Part shown: positions 1 through 11,640 of the stretch, piece by piece | How positions within the stretch are numbered: the stretch's first letter is position 1 | How the letters are laid out: each line of letters opens with the position of its first letter | NCBI GenBank assembly: GCA_948567375.1 | Contig: OX419756.1 | Location: 51,438,552-51,502,551, forward strand | DNA length: 64,000 bases | Source of the DNA: Lunularia cruciata | Lineage: Eukaryota; Streptophyta; Marchantiopsida; Lunulariales; Lunulariaceae | Direction: 5' to 3' | Program-made: the position numbers and the translations under genes | Notes under the pieces: model-generated | What the model was told of the DNA's origin: nothing | Seen by the model: the letters and a program-made list of their open reading frames with translations, nothing else | Databases searched by the model: none

Positions 1-3000
1 CTAGTCAGAATTGGTCAAATGCAAAGTCAAACAGTAACAATCTTAGTTCTTCTTGGTTGCATCTTTAATCTCTCAGGTAGCAACTACACCCAAAAGAGAG
101 TAACAAGCACTCACCCACAGTCTCGTCACAACAATTTGTCACACTTAATCACATCTCCATCAAATCTTTCCAAACAATCTTGATTGTGATGATTCAAATT
201 CTCTTGAAAATGGCACTTCATTGCAAAATGACTTTACCTTAGAATTGTGTTCCACCCCTCCACTGAAGGTACAACTTCCTTGATCAAAATTGCTTCATAT
301 TAACACTACACTTCACTCACAAATGCAAAATACTACCAACACTACAATTCCTCTCTAATCTATCAAGGCATTGCTCCGATTGCACTTCACTCAGGATCAA
401 ACACAAAAAATGAAGATCAAGGCTATGGAATCCAACATCCAACAAGCATATTGACTTGCACTTCAGAATTCTCCATACACTCACAAACACACACACAACA
501 TTGATACTTGGAATCAAGCTCAAGCGACAAGCACTGAAATCAGCACTTTTCTTTATCTATTCCTAGAAATAATGAATATTGAACAACATATCACTGCAAA
601 TGCCACCTTTAAATAGTGAAGCAATCGACAATTACTAACAACTATACCATTCCTACTAACTCTACAAACCTGCAGATCCAAAATGACAATGCAACTCTTC
701 GTATCTGCCTCTTCCAATCTCAAAACTGTTACTACTATGCTCTAATATCTACTTCTTCCTTGGCCTCCAATCCCGATCCCAAAGTAACCTCACATACTAC
801 TCTACCCTTGGGTTCCACAACTACTAATTCTTCTACCAATTCTAACACTTATCCTTCTTGTTCTACAATTTTTATCATAGGTAAAATTTCTAAATCTCTA
901 TCTCTTGACCCACTCTTCTCTAATATCTCCAATGGTAACTTCAAAGACATTTGTACTTCTACCTCATCTACGTTGAGCTTTGCTCTTACATCTTTCCAAA
1001 GTTTCTCTATCTCCAACTTCACTAAATCTAATCTAATGGTGATATTGTCTTCTACTTCTAATATCTTCCTATCTTTACGAGTTCTGAGACTAATCAGCAA
1101 GGCATTCAAATCTTTATCCTTTGCATTTCTCCTCCTTGTCTCTTGCACCAACAACTCCAACTCATGCAACCTTGTTTCTTCAATCCTTATGCTGGCTTCT
1201 ATACTCAACATCACATTTATCTTTGTGACAATCTCCTTCAATAGCTTAAGTCTCATTCTTCTCTCATGTTCTTGATCCACCAGCCAATCTTCTCTATACA
1301 TTGCCAGTTCAGCCTCAAATTTGGCCTTCATAGTCTCCTTCACCTTCTCCTTCTGAACAATCTTTTCTTCCAGATTACGAAGTAAGTCCCACAATCTCTC
1401 TTCTTCTCTTTATCTTGCTGTTAACTTTCTTTGCCAGAGCTGCTTCTTCTCTTCTACATTCTCCATCACTCTATCAAGCTCTTGCTCCTTCGCTGCGACT
1501 CTTGCCATAGCATGAATAATTTCTAATTGTGAATCATCAAACTATTGTTTCAATATTTCATACTCCACTATCTGTCTCTCCCTTGCTATGACATCCTGCT
1601 CTATTACTCGCTCTCTACTTCCCACTTCTCTTTTCAAGTTTTCAATCACTTGGTTTTGTACTACTCATCTACTCTTAGTACTTCTCTCTCCTCCTCTCCT
1701 CGGGTTATACTCTTCTTCAACTCCAAGTTCTCTTCCTCTAATTTTGCTAACACTTGCAACACATTCTTCACCTCTAGACACTTTGACTGCATCTCCTTCT
1801 TCTTTTGCTCCAACTTTGTTAACAACAGACACATAACCTCCCACAAATACTCTACTCCATCATTCTGCTTTAACTCGGCTTGCAGATTTTCCTCCTTCTT
1901 CGCTTCTTCTTTGCTAGACACTCTTCTTCTCAGCCACAATTGCCATGTGGGGATGGATTCTTTGCTCCCCAAACTTCCACTCTCTACTTCTCTTCTCCTA
2001 CTTGGTCCCGCTTCATACTGCACCTTCCTTCTGGAACAAACTCCTCTCTGAATGGTCACCTTCTTCTCCTCCTCTGGAACTTCATCTTCTTGTTTTGGGT
2101 TACATTCTTCCTCCATTTCCATCTTTCCTTCTTCCTCCTCAAGTACCAATTGCATCTCCATGCCATGTTCACTCTTGTTGCTTGCTTCACCACTCTGCAA
2201 TGTGAATTTAGGTTCTTCCTCCTTCTTTGAGTCTTTTGACTTGTCCTTGGCTTCCCCTTCTGATTCTTTGCCTGACAACACGACTACCACCAAGTCTTCC
2301 TTAGGTTCACCTTCTTGGTCTTCCAAGGTCTTGTCACCACTACTTCTTCATCATCTTCTTCTTCTCGTTGACTCCTCTTCTTTGACTTTGGAGTGTTCAC
2401 CTTCATCTGCACGCTCTGCCTCATTTGCGCGTAGTCTTATCACTGCTCCTTATCTGCAAGATGTATTTCTGCTCCTCTGCATCAACATCTCTTCTCAAAT
2501 CGGGATGGAAGTACAACAACATCTTGTGTTTCTCTGCTGCATTCAACAAATTCAGTCCCAAGTAGAAGTGGGCTGCAAACAACACAATGTAATGTAGAGG
2601 CGACTTGTCTTGCAAGCTCCACACCATTTGTCTTGCATGCTGATGAAAGCCCTTTGCCAATTGATTGGCTCTCCTTTAAACATCTTGTGGAAGAACACCG
2701 CTTGATGTTTCATCACATAAGTGGTTTGCTCTGGCTTCAAGATAGCCATCATTGCACTTACAATGCCTCTCCTCATAGGGTCCTTATAACTCTCAACTTT
2801 GTAACCATTCTTTGTGCACTTTGAAGGGAAGGCATCCCTCACTTCTTGGGTTTCTTTTGCTACCTCTCCTTTCTCAAAGAATGTGGCTTTGGGCTCCTCA
2901 CCTGCCTCTCTTCTGAGTACTAACCTCCAATCTGACTCTGTCCAGCAAGCCAAATTTCCTCTCTTCCCCTCTTCCTTAGGTCCATCAAGACATCTACTCT

Positions 3001-3734
3001 TGATGATCTTGGTCATGAAACCTAGAAAGCTAATGTTCTAGTTCCATGCCAAGAATGTGATCCAAAGCTTGCTCAAGACTTTGATTCTAGCAATCATATC
3101 TAATCTCCGAATTGCATGATTTCTCATTGTGAATTTTGAATTCTTCTTCCCACCTCCCATCTTACTCTCTTCCACTCTGGGTTGGTGGCTACTCTTTTGA
3201 CTGATTCCTAAACTAACTCTCATGACTTCCTCTCAACACACTAGTGCGTCTTCTACAACACTTCCTTTCCCACAATCTCTTGGAAGACGACTCCTAAGGG
3301 CAATGGAAAATTACTTGTCATCTCTATGTTTCTAGCCCAAATCTTATAGTGGTGCACTTCTTCCATCTTTCTTCACTTTGAGTTTCTACCAAGAAATCAC
3401 ACCTCCTTCATGCTCTTATCACTATCAATTTTGTCTTGCTCATAGGCCAGCCGTTTTTTGTGCACGGTACCTTCTTGCATGTCCAACCCTGAAGGAAAGT
3501 TGTTACATTGTCCTTGCTTTGGGTTGAGCACCCCCAAGCCGAAGTTTCCTTACTTTGGGTTGCATTCTAACATGGCAAATCTGAGTACTTTGTCTTCTAA
3601 CACAAAGTCACTTTACCTCAAGTTACAACCAAAAGACACCATTCTTTGCCTTTTGATGTCATACCAACACAATGCAACTTCATTTGTACACGTCTTCTTC
3701 AAAAATGAAAAAAAACAAAAAGGTGGGTACCATA
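1..3734 (-). mobile_element. Giant ORF-bearing LTR, copy 1 (type A), cut by the window start
   Basis: The sense strand is minus. It starts at 3734 with a worn TATGGTACCCACC, the TGTGGTACCCACA terminus of the other copies, and runs off the window at position 1, missing roughly the last 70 bp (the GGGTTGTCACA end). Order along the sense strand is a roughly 500-bp upstream region, the long coiled-coil ORF, a TATTTAAA-like box and a roughly 600-bp tail. It sits inside the ORF of copy 3, of which 318 bp is visible to its right. Whether it is a solo LTR or one end of a full element cannot be seen here. Confidence 0.75.
735..3160 (-). pseudogene. LTR-encoded coiled-coil ORF, copy 1 (decayed)
   Basis: The reading starts at the MGGGKKN methionine shared by type A copies and ends at a stop after a worn EEVDI motif. 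Open pieces lie at 2552-3016, 2421-2660, 1661-2326 and 849-1394. They are in at least two frames, so this copy has frameshifts as well as stops. The N-terminal part (wild-type-like segments LDGPKEEGKRGN and MKHQAVFFHKMF) is the conserved domain. The middle is Glu/Lys-rich, and the last 250 or so residues are a charged coiled coil with regularly spaced Leu. The protein is not one I can name. Its conservation among all copies in the window shows it was once a real coding sequence. Confidence 0.7.
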
Positions 3735-4052
3735 GGTGTCCCTAGTACAGCCAAGAAAGACAAGAAGGTTGGCGGCGAGGTAGGAGGTCATTGTAAGAGA
3801 TCAATTGTTGAGAGAAGAATCAAAAGGCAAAGCCAAGGACAAGTCAGAGGACTCAATGGGAGAAGAAGAGGCAAAACTCACACTATAGAGAGGAGTCAAG
3901 CAATGGGAGTTATGGAGAACACAAGGTCAGTGGCTGAAGAGGAAGATTGGGAGCTCTATGAGGCAATTGATTGCATGGAAGAAGGCGACATGTTGTTTGG
4001 AGTTGCTTGCAAAGGAAATGGAAGATCAGAGAGATTAAGAGCCAAGGGTGGT
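3735..4052 (+). mobile_element. Fragment of ORF-bearing LTR copy 3, between two insertions
   Basis: One plus-strand frame reads AKDKSEDSMGEEEAKLTL, which aligns with AKDKSKDSKKEEEPKFTL in the acidic middle of the copy 1 ORF. This 318-bp piece is therefore part of the copy 3 ORF. It is bounded on the left by copy 1 (minus) and on the right by copy 2 (plus). The sequence resumes at 7817 after copy 2. The last five bases, GTGGT (4048-4052), are the left target-site duplication of copy 2. Confidence 0.65.
4048..4052. repeat. Target-site duplication of copy 2
   Basis: GTGGT at 4048-4052 directly precedes TGTGGTACCC. GTGGC at 7817-7821 directly follows the TGTCATA end of copy 2. Four of five bases match, as expected for an aged 5-bp Ty3/gypsy target duplication. 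Confidence 0.6.
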
Positions 4053-4436
4053 TGTGGTACCCACATTTTTGTTTTTTTGTAATTTTGAAGAAGAAGAGTA
4101 TAGAAGAAGTTGTATTGCACTTGTATGACATGAAGAGGCAAAGAATGGTGTCTTTGGGTTGAAACCCAAGGAAAAGTGACTTTGTGTCAGAAGACAAAGT
4201 ACTTAAATTTGTCGTGTCAGCCTGCAACCCAAAGTAAGGAGACTTCATCTTGGGGGTGCTCAACCCGAGGCAAGGATAGTGTAACAACTTTCCTTCGGGG
4301 TTGGACATTCAAGAAGGTACCATGCACAAAAATGGCTGGCCTATGAATAGGAGGAAATTGACAGTGACAAGAGCATGAAGAAGGTGTGATTTCTTGTAGA
4401 AATTTGGAGTGAAGAGAGACAGAGGAAGCATGCCGC

Positions 4437-4444
4437 TATAAAAT
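4437..4444 (+). promoter_or_regulatory. TATA box upstream of the LTR ORF (copy 2)
   Basis: TATAAAAT lies about 190 bp upstream of the MGGGKKN methionine and only about 20 bp before an earlier in-frame-like ATG (4464), which would fall near the transcription start. Equivalent boxes lie at nearly the same offset in copy 10 (55641-55648), copy 5 (TATAAAT, 30874-30880) and copy 7 (minus, 47764-47771). Function is inferred from position and conservation. Confidence 0.5.
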
Positions 4445-4625
4445 TTGGGTTAGAGACAAAGCAATGACAAGTAATTTTCCATCACCATTAAGAAGTCATC
4501 CTACAAGAGATTGTGGGAAGGAAAGTGTAGTCAAAGACGCGCTGGTGTGTAGAGAGGAAGTCAGGAGAGTTAGTTCGGGAATCAGTAGGAAGGGTAGCCC
4601 CCAACCCAGAGTAGAAGAGAGAAAG

Positions 4626-7020
4626 ATGGGAGGTGGGAAGAAGAACTTTGAAATCATGCAATTCGGAGGTTTGATGTGATCATGAGAATCAAAGTCTTGA
4701 GTAGGCTTTGGCTCACATTCTTGGCATGGAACTAGAACATTAGCTTTCCAGGTTTCATGACTGAGATCATTGAGAGTAAGTGTCTCAATGGCCCCGAGGA
4801 AGAAGAGCAGAGCAGAAATCCAGCTTGATGGACAGAGTCGGATTGGAGGTTAGTACTCGGAAGAGAGGCCGGTGATGAACAAGGATCCATGTTCTAAGAG
4901 AAAGGAGAAGTAGTTGAAGAAACCTAAGAGGTGAGAGATGCCTTCTCTTCAAAACACATGAAGAATGGCTACAAGGTCAAGAGCTATAAGGACCCAATGA
5001 AGAGAGGCATCGTAGCAGCAATGATGGCTATTTTGAAGCCAAAGCAAACCACTTATGTGCTGAAACATCAGGTGGTATTCTTCCACAAGATGTTTGCAGG
5101 GGAGCCAATCAATTGGGCAAAGTGCTTTTATTAGCGCACAAAGTAGATGGTGTGGAACTTGCAAGACAAGTCACCTTCACACTACATTGTGCCATTTGTA
5201 GCCCACTTCTATTTGGGACTGAACTTACTAAATGCGGTAGAGAGACACAAGATGGTGTCGCACTTCCATCCTGATTTAAGAAGAGATGTTGATGTAGAGG
5301 AACAACAATACATCTTGCAAATAAGGAGTAGTGACGAGTACTACGCACATATGGAGCAGAGCATGCAGTTGAAGGTGAACACTCTAAAGTCAAAGAAGAG
5401 GAGTCGACAAGGTGAAGAAGAAAAGGTGACAAGACCTCAAAAGACAAGGAAAGTAAACCCGAGGAGAGACTTGGTGGTAATCGTGTTGTCGGACAAGGAA
5501 TTAGAGTGAGAGGCCGAGTGCAAGGAAGAAGACTCAGACAAGGAGGAAGAACCCAAATTCATGTTGCAGAGTGGGGAAACAACCAGCAAGAGTGAAGATG
5601 GAGAGGAGATGCAATTGGTACCCAAGGAGGACAAAAGAAAGATGGAAATAGAAGAAGAATGTAATTTGCACGCAAAAGAAGAAGTTCCAGAGCAATAAGA
5701 GAAAAGGGTGACCATTCAATGAGGAGTTTGCTCCAAAAGGAAGGTGAAGTATGAAGCGGGTCCAAGTAAGGTAAGAGAAGTGGAGAATGGAAGTTTGGGG
5801 AGTGAAGAATCCATCCCAATAAGGCGATTGCGGTTGAGAAGGCAAGTGTCGAGTGAAGAAGAGGCAAAGAGGGGGAGAAGTCCACAAGTCAAGGTAAACC
5901 CAAGTGGAGGAGTAGAGTATTTGTTGGATGTTGTGTGCCTATTGTTGACAAAGTTGGAGCAGAAGAAGAAGGAGATGTAGTCAAAATGTCCGGAGATGAA
6001 GATTGTGTTGCAAGTGTTAGCACAATTAGAAGAAGAGAACTTGGTGTTGAAGAAGAGTATAATCCAAGGTGAGGAGGAGAGGGAAGTACTATGAGTAGAT
6101 GCAGTAGTACAGAATCAAGTTATTGAAAACTTGAAGAGAGAAGTGGGAAGTAGAGAAAGAATCATAGAGCAGAATGTCATAGCAAGGGAAAAGCAGATAG
6201 TGGAGTATGAAATCTTGAAATAGCAATTTGTTGATTCTTGATTAGAAATTATTCATGTTATGGCAAGAGTAGCAAAGAAGGAGCAAGAGCTTGATAGAGT
6301 GTAGAAGAAAAGAAGCGGCTCTAGCAAAGAGAGTTGATAGTGAGGTATAGAGAAGAAGAAAGATTGAGGGAGATAGTTCGTAATCTGGAGGAGAAGATTG
6401 TGCAAAAGGAGAAGGAGAAGGAGACAATGAAAGCTGAGTTCAAGGCAAAATGGGCAATGTATAGGGAAGATTGGCTTGCAGATCAAGAACAAGAGAGAAG
6501 AATGAGACTTGAGCCATTGAAGGAGATTGTAACAAAGATGAATGTGATGTTGAGTACAGAAGCTAGCGTCCGGACCAAAGAAACAAGATTGCACAAGTTG
6601 AAGTTGTTGGTGCAAGAGACGAGGAGGAGAAACACAAAGGATAAAGACTTGAATACCTTGCTGATTAGTCTCAAAATTGGCGTAGATAGAAAGATATTGG
6701 AAGTAGAAGATAATATCACGATCCAATTAGACTTGGTAAAATTGGAGATAGATAAACTTTGGAAGGACATAAGAGCAAAACCCGAAGTAGATGAGGTAGG
6801 AGTCCAAATATCTTTGGAGTTACTATCAAAGATGTTAGAGAAGAGTGGGTTGAGAGATAAGGAGTTAGATAGATTACTTGCTAGTGTAACTATAGATCAG
6901 AGTGGAGAATTAGTAGAATTGGTAGAGGAATTAGTAGTTGTGAAACCCAAGGATAGAGTAGTATGTGAGGTTACTTTGGGACTGGAAGCCAATGAATAAG
7001 TAGACATCGGATCGGAGTAG
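4626..7020 (+). pseudogene. LTR-encoded coiled-coil ORF, copy 2 (decayed)
   Basis: It runs from the MGGGKKN start to the stop after a VDIGSE end. Open pieces are 4931-5134, 5147-5509, 5744-5980 and the long 6334-6999 piece (221 codons), which spans the C-terminal coiled coil. The frame changes twice between the start and the end and there are several stops, so this copy cannot make the full protein. Recognisable blocks in order are the N-terminal domain (GEPINWAKCF, HYIVPFVAHFYLGLNLLN), the acidic middle, a block around GGVEYL, then heptad-rich coil with the RRRNTKDKDLNTLLISL motif near the end. Confidence 0.75.
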
Positions 7021-7139
7021 TAATAGTTTTGAGATTTGAAGAGGCAGATATGAAGAGGTGCATTGTTATTTTGGATCTACAAGTAGGAAGAGTTGTTGTA
7101 GAACGGTATAGTTGTTAGTAAATGTTGCAGTGCTTTGCT

Positions 7140-7147
7140 TATTTAAA
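7140..7147 (+). promoter_or_regulatory. Second TATA-like box, downstream of the LTR ORF (copy 2)
   Basis: TATTTAAA lies 120 bp after the ORF stop and 670 bp before the LTR end. Matching boxes are at 9272-9279 (copy 3), 33511-33518 (copy 5), 45040-45047 (copy 7, minus), 38269-38275 (copy 6, minus) and 52086-52092 (copy 8, minus). This is the position expected for the promoter that starts the retroelement RNA, with the following bases as R-U5. Confidence 0.5.
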
Positions 7148-7816
7148 GGTGACATTTGTAGTCATATGTTGTTCAGTGCTCATAATTTCTGAGAATAGAT
7201 AAAGCAAAGTGTTGTGAAGTAGTGCTTGTCATTTGAGCTGAATTCCAAGTATCAATTCTGTGTCTGTGTTTGTGAATGTGTGGAGAATTTTGAAGTGCAA
7301 GTCATTGTGTTTGTTGGATGTTAGATTCCGCAGCCTTGATCTTCATCCTGTGTGTTTGATCTTGAGTGAAGTGCAAGTGGAGCAATGCCTTGACAGATCT
7401 GAGAGGAATCGTAGTGTTGGTAGTATTCTACATTTGTGAGTGCAGTGCAATGTTGATGTGAAGCAATTTTGATCAAGGAAGTTGTGCCTTCAATGGAGGG
7501 GTGGAACACAATTTTGAGGCAAAGTCATTTTGCAGTAAAGTGTCATTTTTAGGAGAGACTAAATCACCACAATCAAGATTGTTTGGAAAGATTTGCTAGA
7601 GTTGTGATTAAGGAGTGTTAATTCATAACAAGACTACGAGTCTGTGCTTGTTACTCTCTTTTGGGTGTAGTTTCTACTTGAGAGATTAAAGACACAACCA
7701 AGAAGAATAGAAGTTGTTACTTTGCTTTGTATTTGACCAATTCTGAATAGTATCTCTATGGGAATGAAATTTACTTACTTGATTACCGCAAAAGTGATAT
7801 TTGCCGGGTTGTCATA

Positions 7817-9164
7817 GTGGCATTTCCCCAAGGGATCAAAACAAAGAAGAGTGGGTAATTGGCCTTAGCAAGACCAAGTAACATGCCAAAGGAAGACACC
7901 AGCTTGGAAGACATTACTCTAAAGGTAAGAAGATCAAGACTTTGGAGTAAGGCACTAATTGAAGACACACCAACACAAGTTGTGAGCAAAGACAAAGACA
8001 ATGCAAAAGAAGAGTGTGATGAAGTCGCATGCTTACCCAAGATTGTTTGTCCCTTGTTGAGGATGTTGAAGAAGAAGGAAAAGCTGAAGAGAGAGTATGC
8101 GGAGGTCAAGGATGAACTTCAAGTGGTGAAGTATCTAAGTGAAGAGTTAGTACAATTAGAGAATAAGTTTCTCAAAGGCAAGAAGCAAGTTGAGGAGCTT
8201 TGTGTTGGCAAAGTCATAAGAGAGAAGAGAGTTGTGAACTTGCAAGAGGCTTTCAAGAAACAAGGAGTTGAGCTTGAAATGCAGGCTAAAGAATTGAGGA
8301 AGCAAAAGACAACTTGGGAGAAGCTGAAGAGAGAATGTGATGAAGCGCGCATTGAGGCTATACATTTGAAGGCAATTGCTATTATGATGGAGCAAGAGTT
8401 GGAGAGTTTGAAGAAGATGGTAGCACAAAAGGATGAAGCTTGGCAATGGGAGTTAGCAACAAGAAGTCAAGAAGAAGAGCATTTGTATTGGCTTGTCATT
8501 AATGTGGAAGCCCAGCTTGCTTGATACATGGAGGAGAAGTAAGCATTGAAGGCCAAGTTCCAAGATGCAATAAAGATGTATTGTGAAGAGTTGTAGGTGG
8601 AGAGAGCTCAAAATCATACATTGGAGCAAGTGGGAGGAGTAGTAGAGAAAGTGGGAGGAGTAGAAGAGAAAATTAGTATGATGTTGAGAGCCAAAGCCAA
8701 AGTAAAGGAAGAAGAAGTACGCCTGCATTAGTTGAAGTTGTTGGTGCAAGAGACAAGGGAGAGAAAGGCAAAGGATACATATCTGAACAATCTTTTGACA
8801 TGCTTGAGAGATATAGTGGATAGGAAAATTAGTGAAGTAGGAGATAATGTTTGTCTCATATTAGATTTAGTGAAATCTGAGTTAAAGTAGATTCAAGATA
8901 GTGTGAAGTTAGTGAAGTAAGAGAGGTAGGAGTGCAAGTGACTTTGGATGAGTTGTCCTAGATATGAGGAGTAAGTAGATCGGAAGCTAAAGAGATAGAT
9001 ATGAATGAAGTGATGTTCATTGTAGTTCAATTGTAGTTCAAATTGAAGAAGTGATGAAAATAGCAAAAGATGTAGAAGTTGATAAAGCCAATGTAGAGGA
9101 GATGAAGGAAGTTACATAGGGTTCAGTAGAAGAGAAAGAGGCAGACATTGAATCAGATTCATAA
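7817..9164 (+). pseudogene. LTR-encoded coiled-coil ORF, copy 3, C-terminal part
   Basis: A clean open piece of 221 codons (7859-8524) shows the type B pattern: the motif LKVRRSRLWSKAL, the block LPKIVCPLLRMLKKKEKLK, then a continuous coiled coil with the conserved IEAIHLKAIAIMMEQELESL segment. After 8524 it continues with several stops through the LLVQETRERKAKD motif to a stop at 9162-9164, following EADIESDS, the counterpart of EEVDIGSD in other copies. It is broken 5' by copy 2. Confidence 0.65.
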
Positions 9165-9945
9165 CCTATTTGAGATTTGAATCAATAGATATGAAGAGTG
9201 GGTTGATATTTTGGTTCTGTAGATTGTTAGGGAACAATATATTAGTTAGGTAACTGTCATAGTGCTTTGACTATTTAAAGGAGGAATTTGCAATGTGTTG
9301 TTGTTTATTATTTGTATTTCTAAAGTTGAATAAAGTGAAGTGTTGTATCTTAGTGCTAGTGATTTCAGCTTAATTCCAAGTATCAATCCTTTGTGTGTGT
9401 TTTTGAGTGTTTGGAGAATTTTGCAGTGCAAGTTAGAGTATTGGATGTTGGATGTTGGATTCCACAATGCTGATTCTATGGTTTTGATCTTGAGTGAATA
9501 GCAATCAAAGCAATGCCTTGACAGATTGTGAGGAATTGTAGCGTTGGTAGTATTTTGCATTGGTGAGTGCAATACAAGGTTGATGCAAAGAAATTTTGAT
9601 CAAGGAATTTGTGCCTTTAGTGGAGGGGTGGAACACAATTTTGAGGCAAAGTCATTTTGTAATGAAGTAGCCTTCTTCGGAAGAATCTGAATCATCACAA
9701 TCAAAGTTGGTTTGGAAAGATTTGATGGTATTGTGATTATGGAGTGTTAATTTGTGATGAGACTGCAAGTTAGTGCAAGTTACTCTCTTCTGGGTGTGGT
9801 TTCTAGTTGAGAGATTAAAGACACAACCAAGAAGAACTGCATTGTTACACTTTACTTCATATTTGACCATTTCTGATTTGTATCTCTATGGGAACAAACT
9901 TTGCTTACTGATTACCACAAAAGTGATACTTGTCGGGTTGTCATA
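7817..9945 (+). mobile_element. ORF-bearing LTR copy 3 (type B-like), 3' part
   Basis: It continues the piece at 3735-4052 after the copy 2 insertion and runs to the LTR terminus GGGTTGTCATA at 9945. It carries the second half of the coiled-coil ORF, a TATTTAAA box (9272-9279) and the usual 670-bp tail. The start of the unit lies under or beyond copy 1, outside the window. It is the host of two younger insertions and so older than copies 1 and 2. Confidence 0.7.
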
Positions 9946-10559
9946 AAGATATTGGTTGTCAACAAGTTAGTTGTCAAAAGCTCTAATTGAAATGAAACTT
10001 GGTATGCAACTAAATTCAAACCTTTTGAATAAGACAATCATATAGGGCTTAGTGATGTTATTATGTCAAAAAACATTGTCTTAGCCCTAAAAATGCAATG
10101 GAAGGTTTGTCAATATGGACTATTGGCACCTCTCTTTGCCATCACCTTGCTTATGGAACTTTGGGTTTAGCATCACATCTTGCTATTGCACCACAACAAG
10201 GATTTTTGTCTCCAAGCTGCACTTCTCTTGCTCACCTTGCACTAGCTTGCATGTAGGGAACTTCGTGCTCTCTATCACTTTGATGCCATGTCAATAAACT
10301 CACAACACACACAAGAGAGAGAGTGGGGATAAACCAAGAGAATGATCTAGGTAGGCAGCACACCCTATAATATGTATAGATTTGAGAACAATGCACTACC
10401 CACAAAGTAGGGTAGGCCAAGAACTTAGTGTGCCACATAGGCGGTGACTTTCTAACTAACTCTATGAAAAGTGTACTAAGTGTGAACACAATGCTATACA
10501 AGTTCAATCTAACCAGGATCTATTTCACACCTATATAGAGCTTGGAGTCTCAACAATGG
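9946..10559. other. Unassigned repeat-like sequence
   Basis: There is no coding signal I can support. It lies between the end of copy 3 and a decayed gypsy reverse transcriptase. It contains a short GA run near 10315 and the string TTTGATGCCATGTCAATAAAC (10277-10297), which resembles leader sequence of plant LTR elements, but no paired repeat is visible. Confidence 0.3.
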
Positions 10560-11640
10560 CCATGTTAGAGGTGTCTACAAAGACGTGAAAGATTAGTTTT
10601 TAGTTGGGAGTTGCAAGAATTGGGGTGGTAGCCAATTTTTGTTTCAAGGTCTCAAAAGCTATCAATCATTGGCTGTCCACAAGAAATCCATGTTGTTGTG
10701 TAGTAAGCTAGTGAGAGTTGATGCAATCTTGGCATACATGTGGACATACCATTGGTAATATCCTGTATAGCCTAAAAAATGCATGAGGTTGCATACTATC
10801 TATGGTATGATCAATTGTAGAATGATTTGGATTTTCTTTGGGTCAACCATGATGCCATTTTCACAAATAAGATGGCCAAGGAGAGGTCTATACAAGACAA
10901 AAAATAAACATTTTGGAGCTTTAGTGAAATCCTAACTTTCTTGCAAATATATAGGATGGTCCAAACTATGTGCACACATGTCATCAAAGGTATAATTCCA
11001 TATCTCCTCTCACATTGCCAAAGGTATTCACCATGTACCAATGAAACATTATGGGAGCATTTTATAATCCAAAGGGCATAACTTGGTAGGCATAAGTACC
11101 CCACCCCATCTATGAAAAAAGTTGTTTGTACTGATCTTTTGGAGCAATGGCTATTTGGTTGTTGCTAAAATATCCATCCATGAATAAGAAGCATTGGCTA
11201 TGGGCCACCTTGTCCAATAGTATATCAATGAATGGAATCAAGAAAGGGTCCAAGATGGTTTATGAATTCAACTTGCAGAAGTCAACAGAAATTCAAACAT
11301 TTCCCATATCTTTCTTTGGTACTACTAATATTGGAGAGGCCCATTCCATCTCTCCTATGAGATAAATGAACCTGCATTTCAGTAGTTTGTCTAGCTCTTC
11401 TTGTACCTTTTGAGAGTAGGTAAGGTTTAATTGGTTTGGACTAGATTGAGATGACATTTGGTCATAATATATGGTACTAACACGTTTGTGGGTCCATGCT
11501 TATGAGTTTGATGTGGTCATAGCAAAGATATCCCAAAATTCTTGGAAGAGGGCTTGGTAAGTAGGTTGTTCCTCCATGCTCACATTGGTGGTAATCTTGA
11601 CATACTTAGGCTGCTTCCTCCACCTAAGAGATATCCAGAT
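10560..11640 (-). mobile_element. Decayed Ty3/gypsy reverse transcriptase-RNase H fragment
   Basis: Translating the minus strand in broken frames gives the typical order of a gypsy RT: a piece like VVPKKDMGN, then FMDGYFSNNQIAIAPKDQYK, then YQVMPFGL followed by NAPIMFHWYM, then a worn catalytic YLDDM, then ENGIMVDPKKIQ and LGYTGYYQWYV. Near 10560-10700 comes the start of the RNase H connection (DTSNMAI). Stops and frameshifts are frequent. No LTRs can be assigned to it. It is an old fragment unrelated in detail to the R1 pol at 41-44 kb. Confidence 0.65.

Larger units (their letters stand above)
4053..7816 (+). mobile_element. Giant ORF-bearing solo LTR, copy 2 (type A, complete)
   Basis: This complete 3764-bp unit runs from TGTGGTACCCACA to GGGTTGTCATA with a 5-bp target duplication (GTGGT/GTGGC). 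Copy 3 coding sequence continues on both sides, and there is no gag-pol attached, so it is a solo LTR. The internal order, which recurs in the other copies, is: upstream region rich in AACCCAAAG-like motifs (offset 1-380); TATAAAAT (offset about 385); long ORF (offset about 570-2970); TATTTAAA (offset about 3090); and a 670-bp tail ending in the LTR terminus. Confidence 0.8.

Noticed and set aside
616-1275. 219-codon open frame on the plus strand, Ser/Leu-rich
   Set aside because: It is the antisense shadow of the coiled-coil ORF of LTR copy 1. Similar Ser/Leu-rich antisense frames lie opposite the ORF in most other copies.
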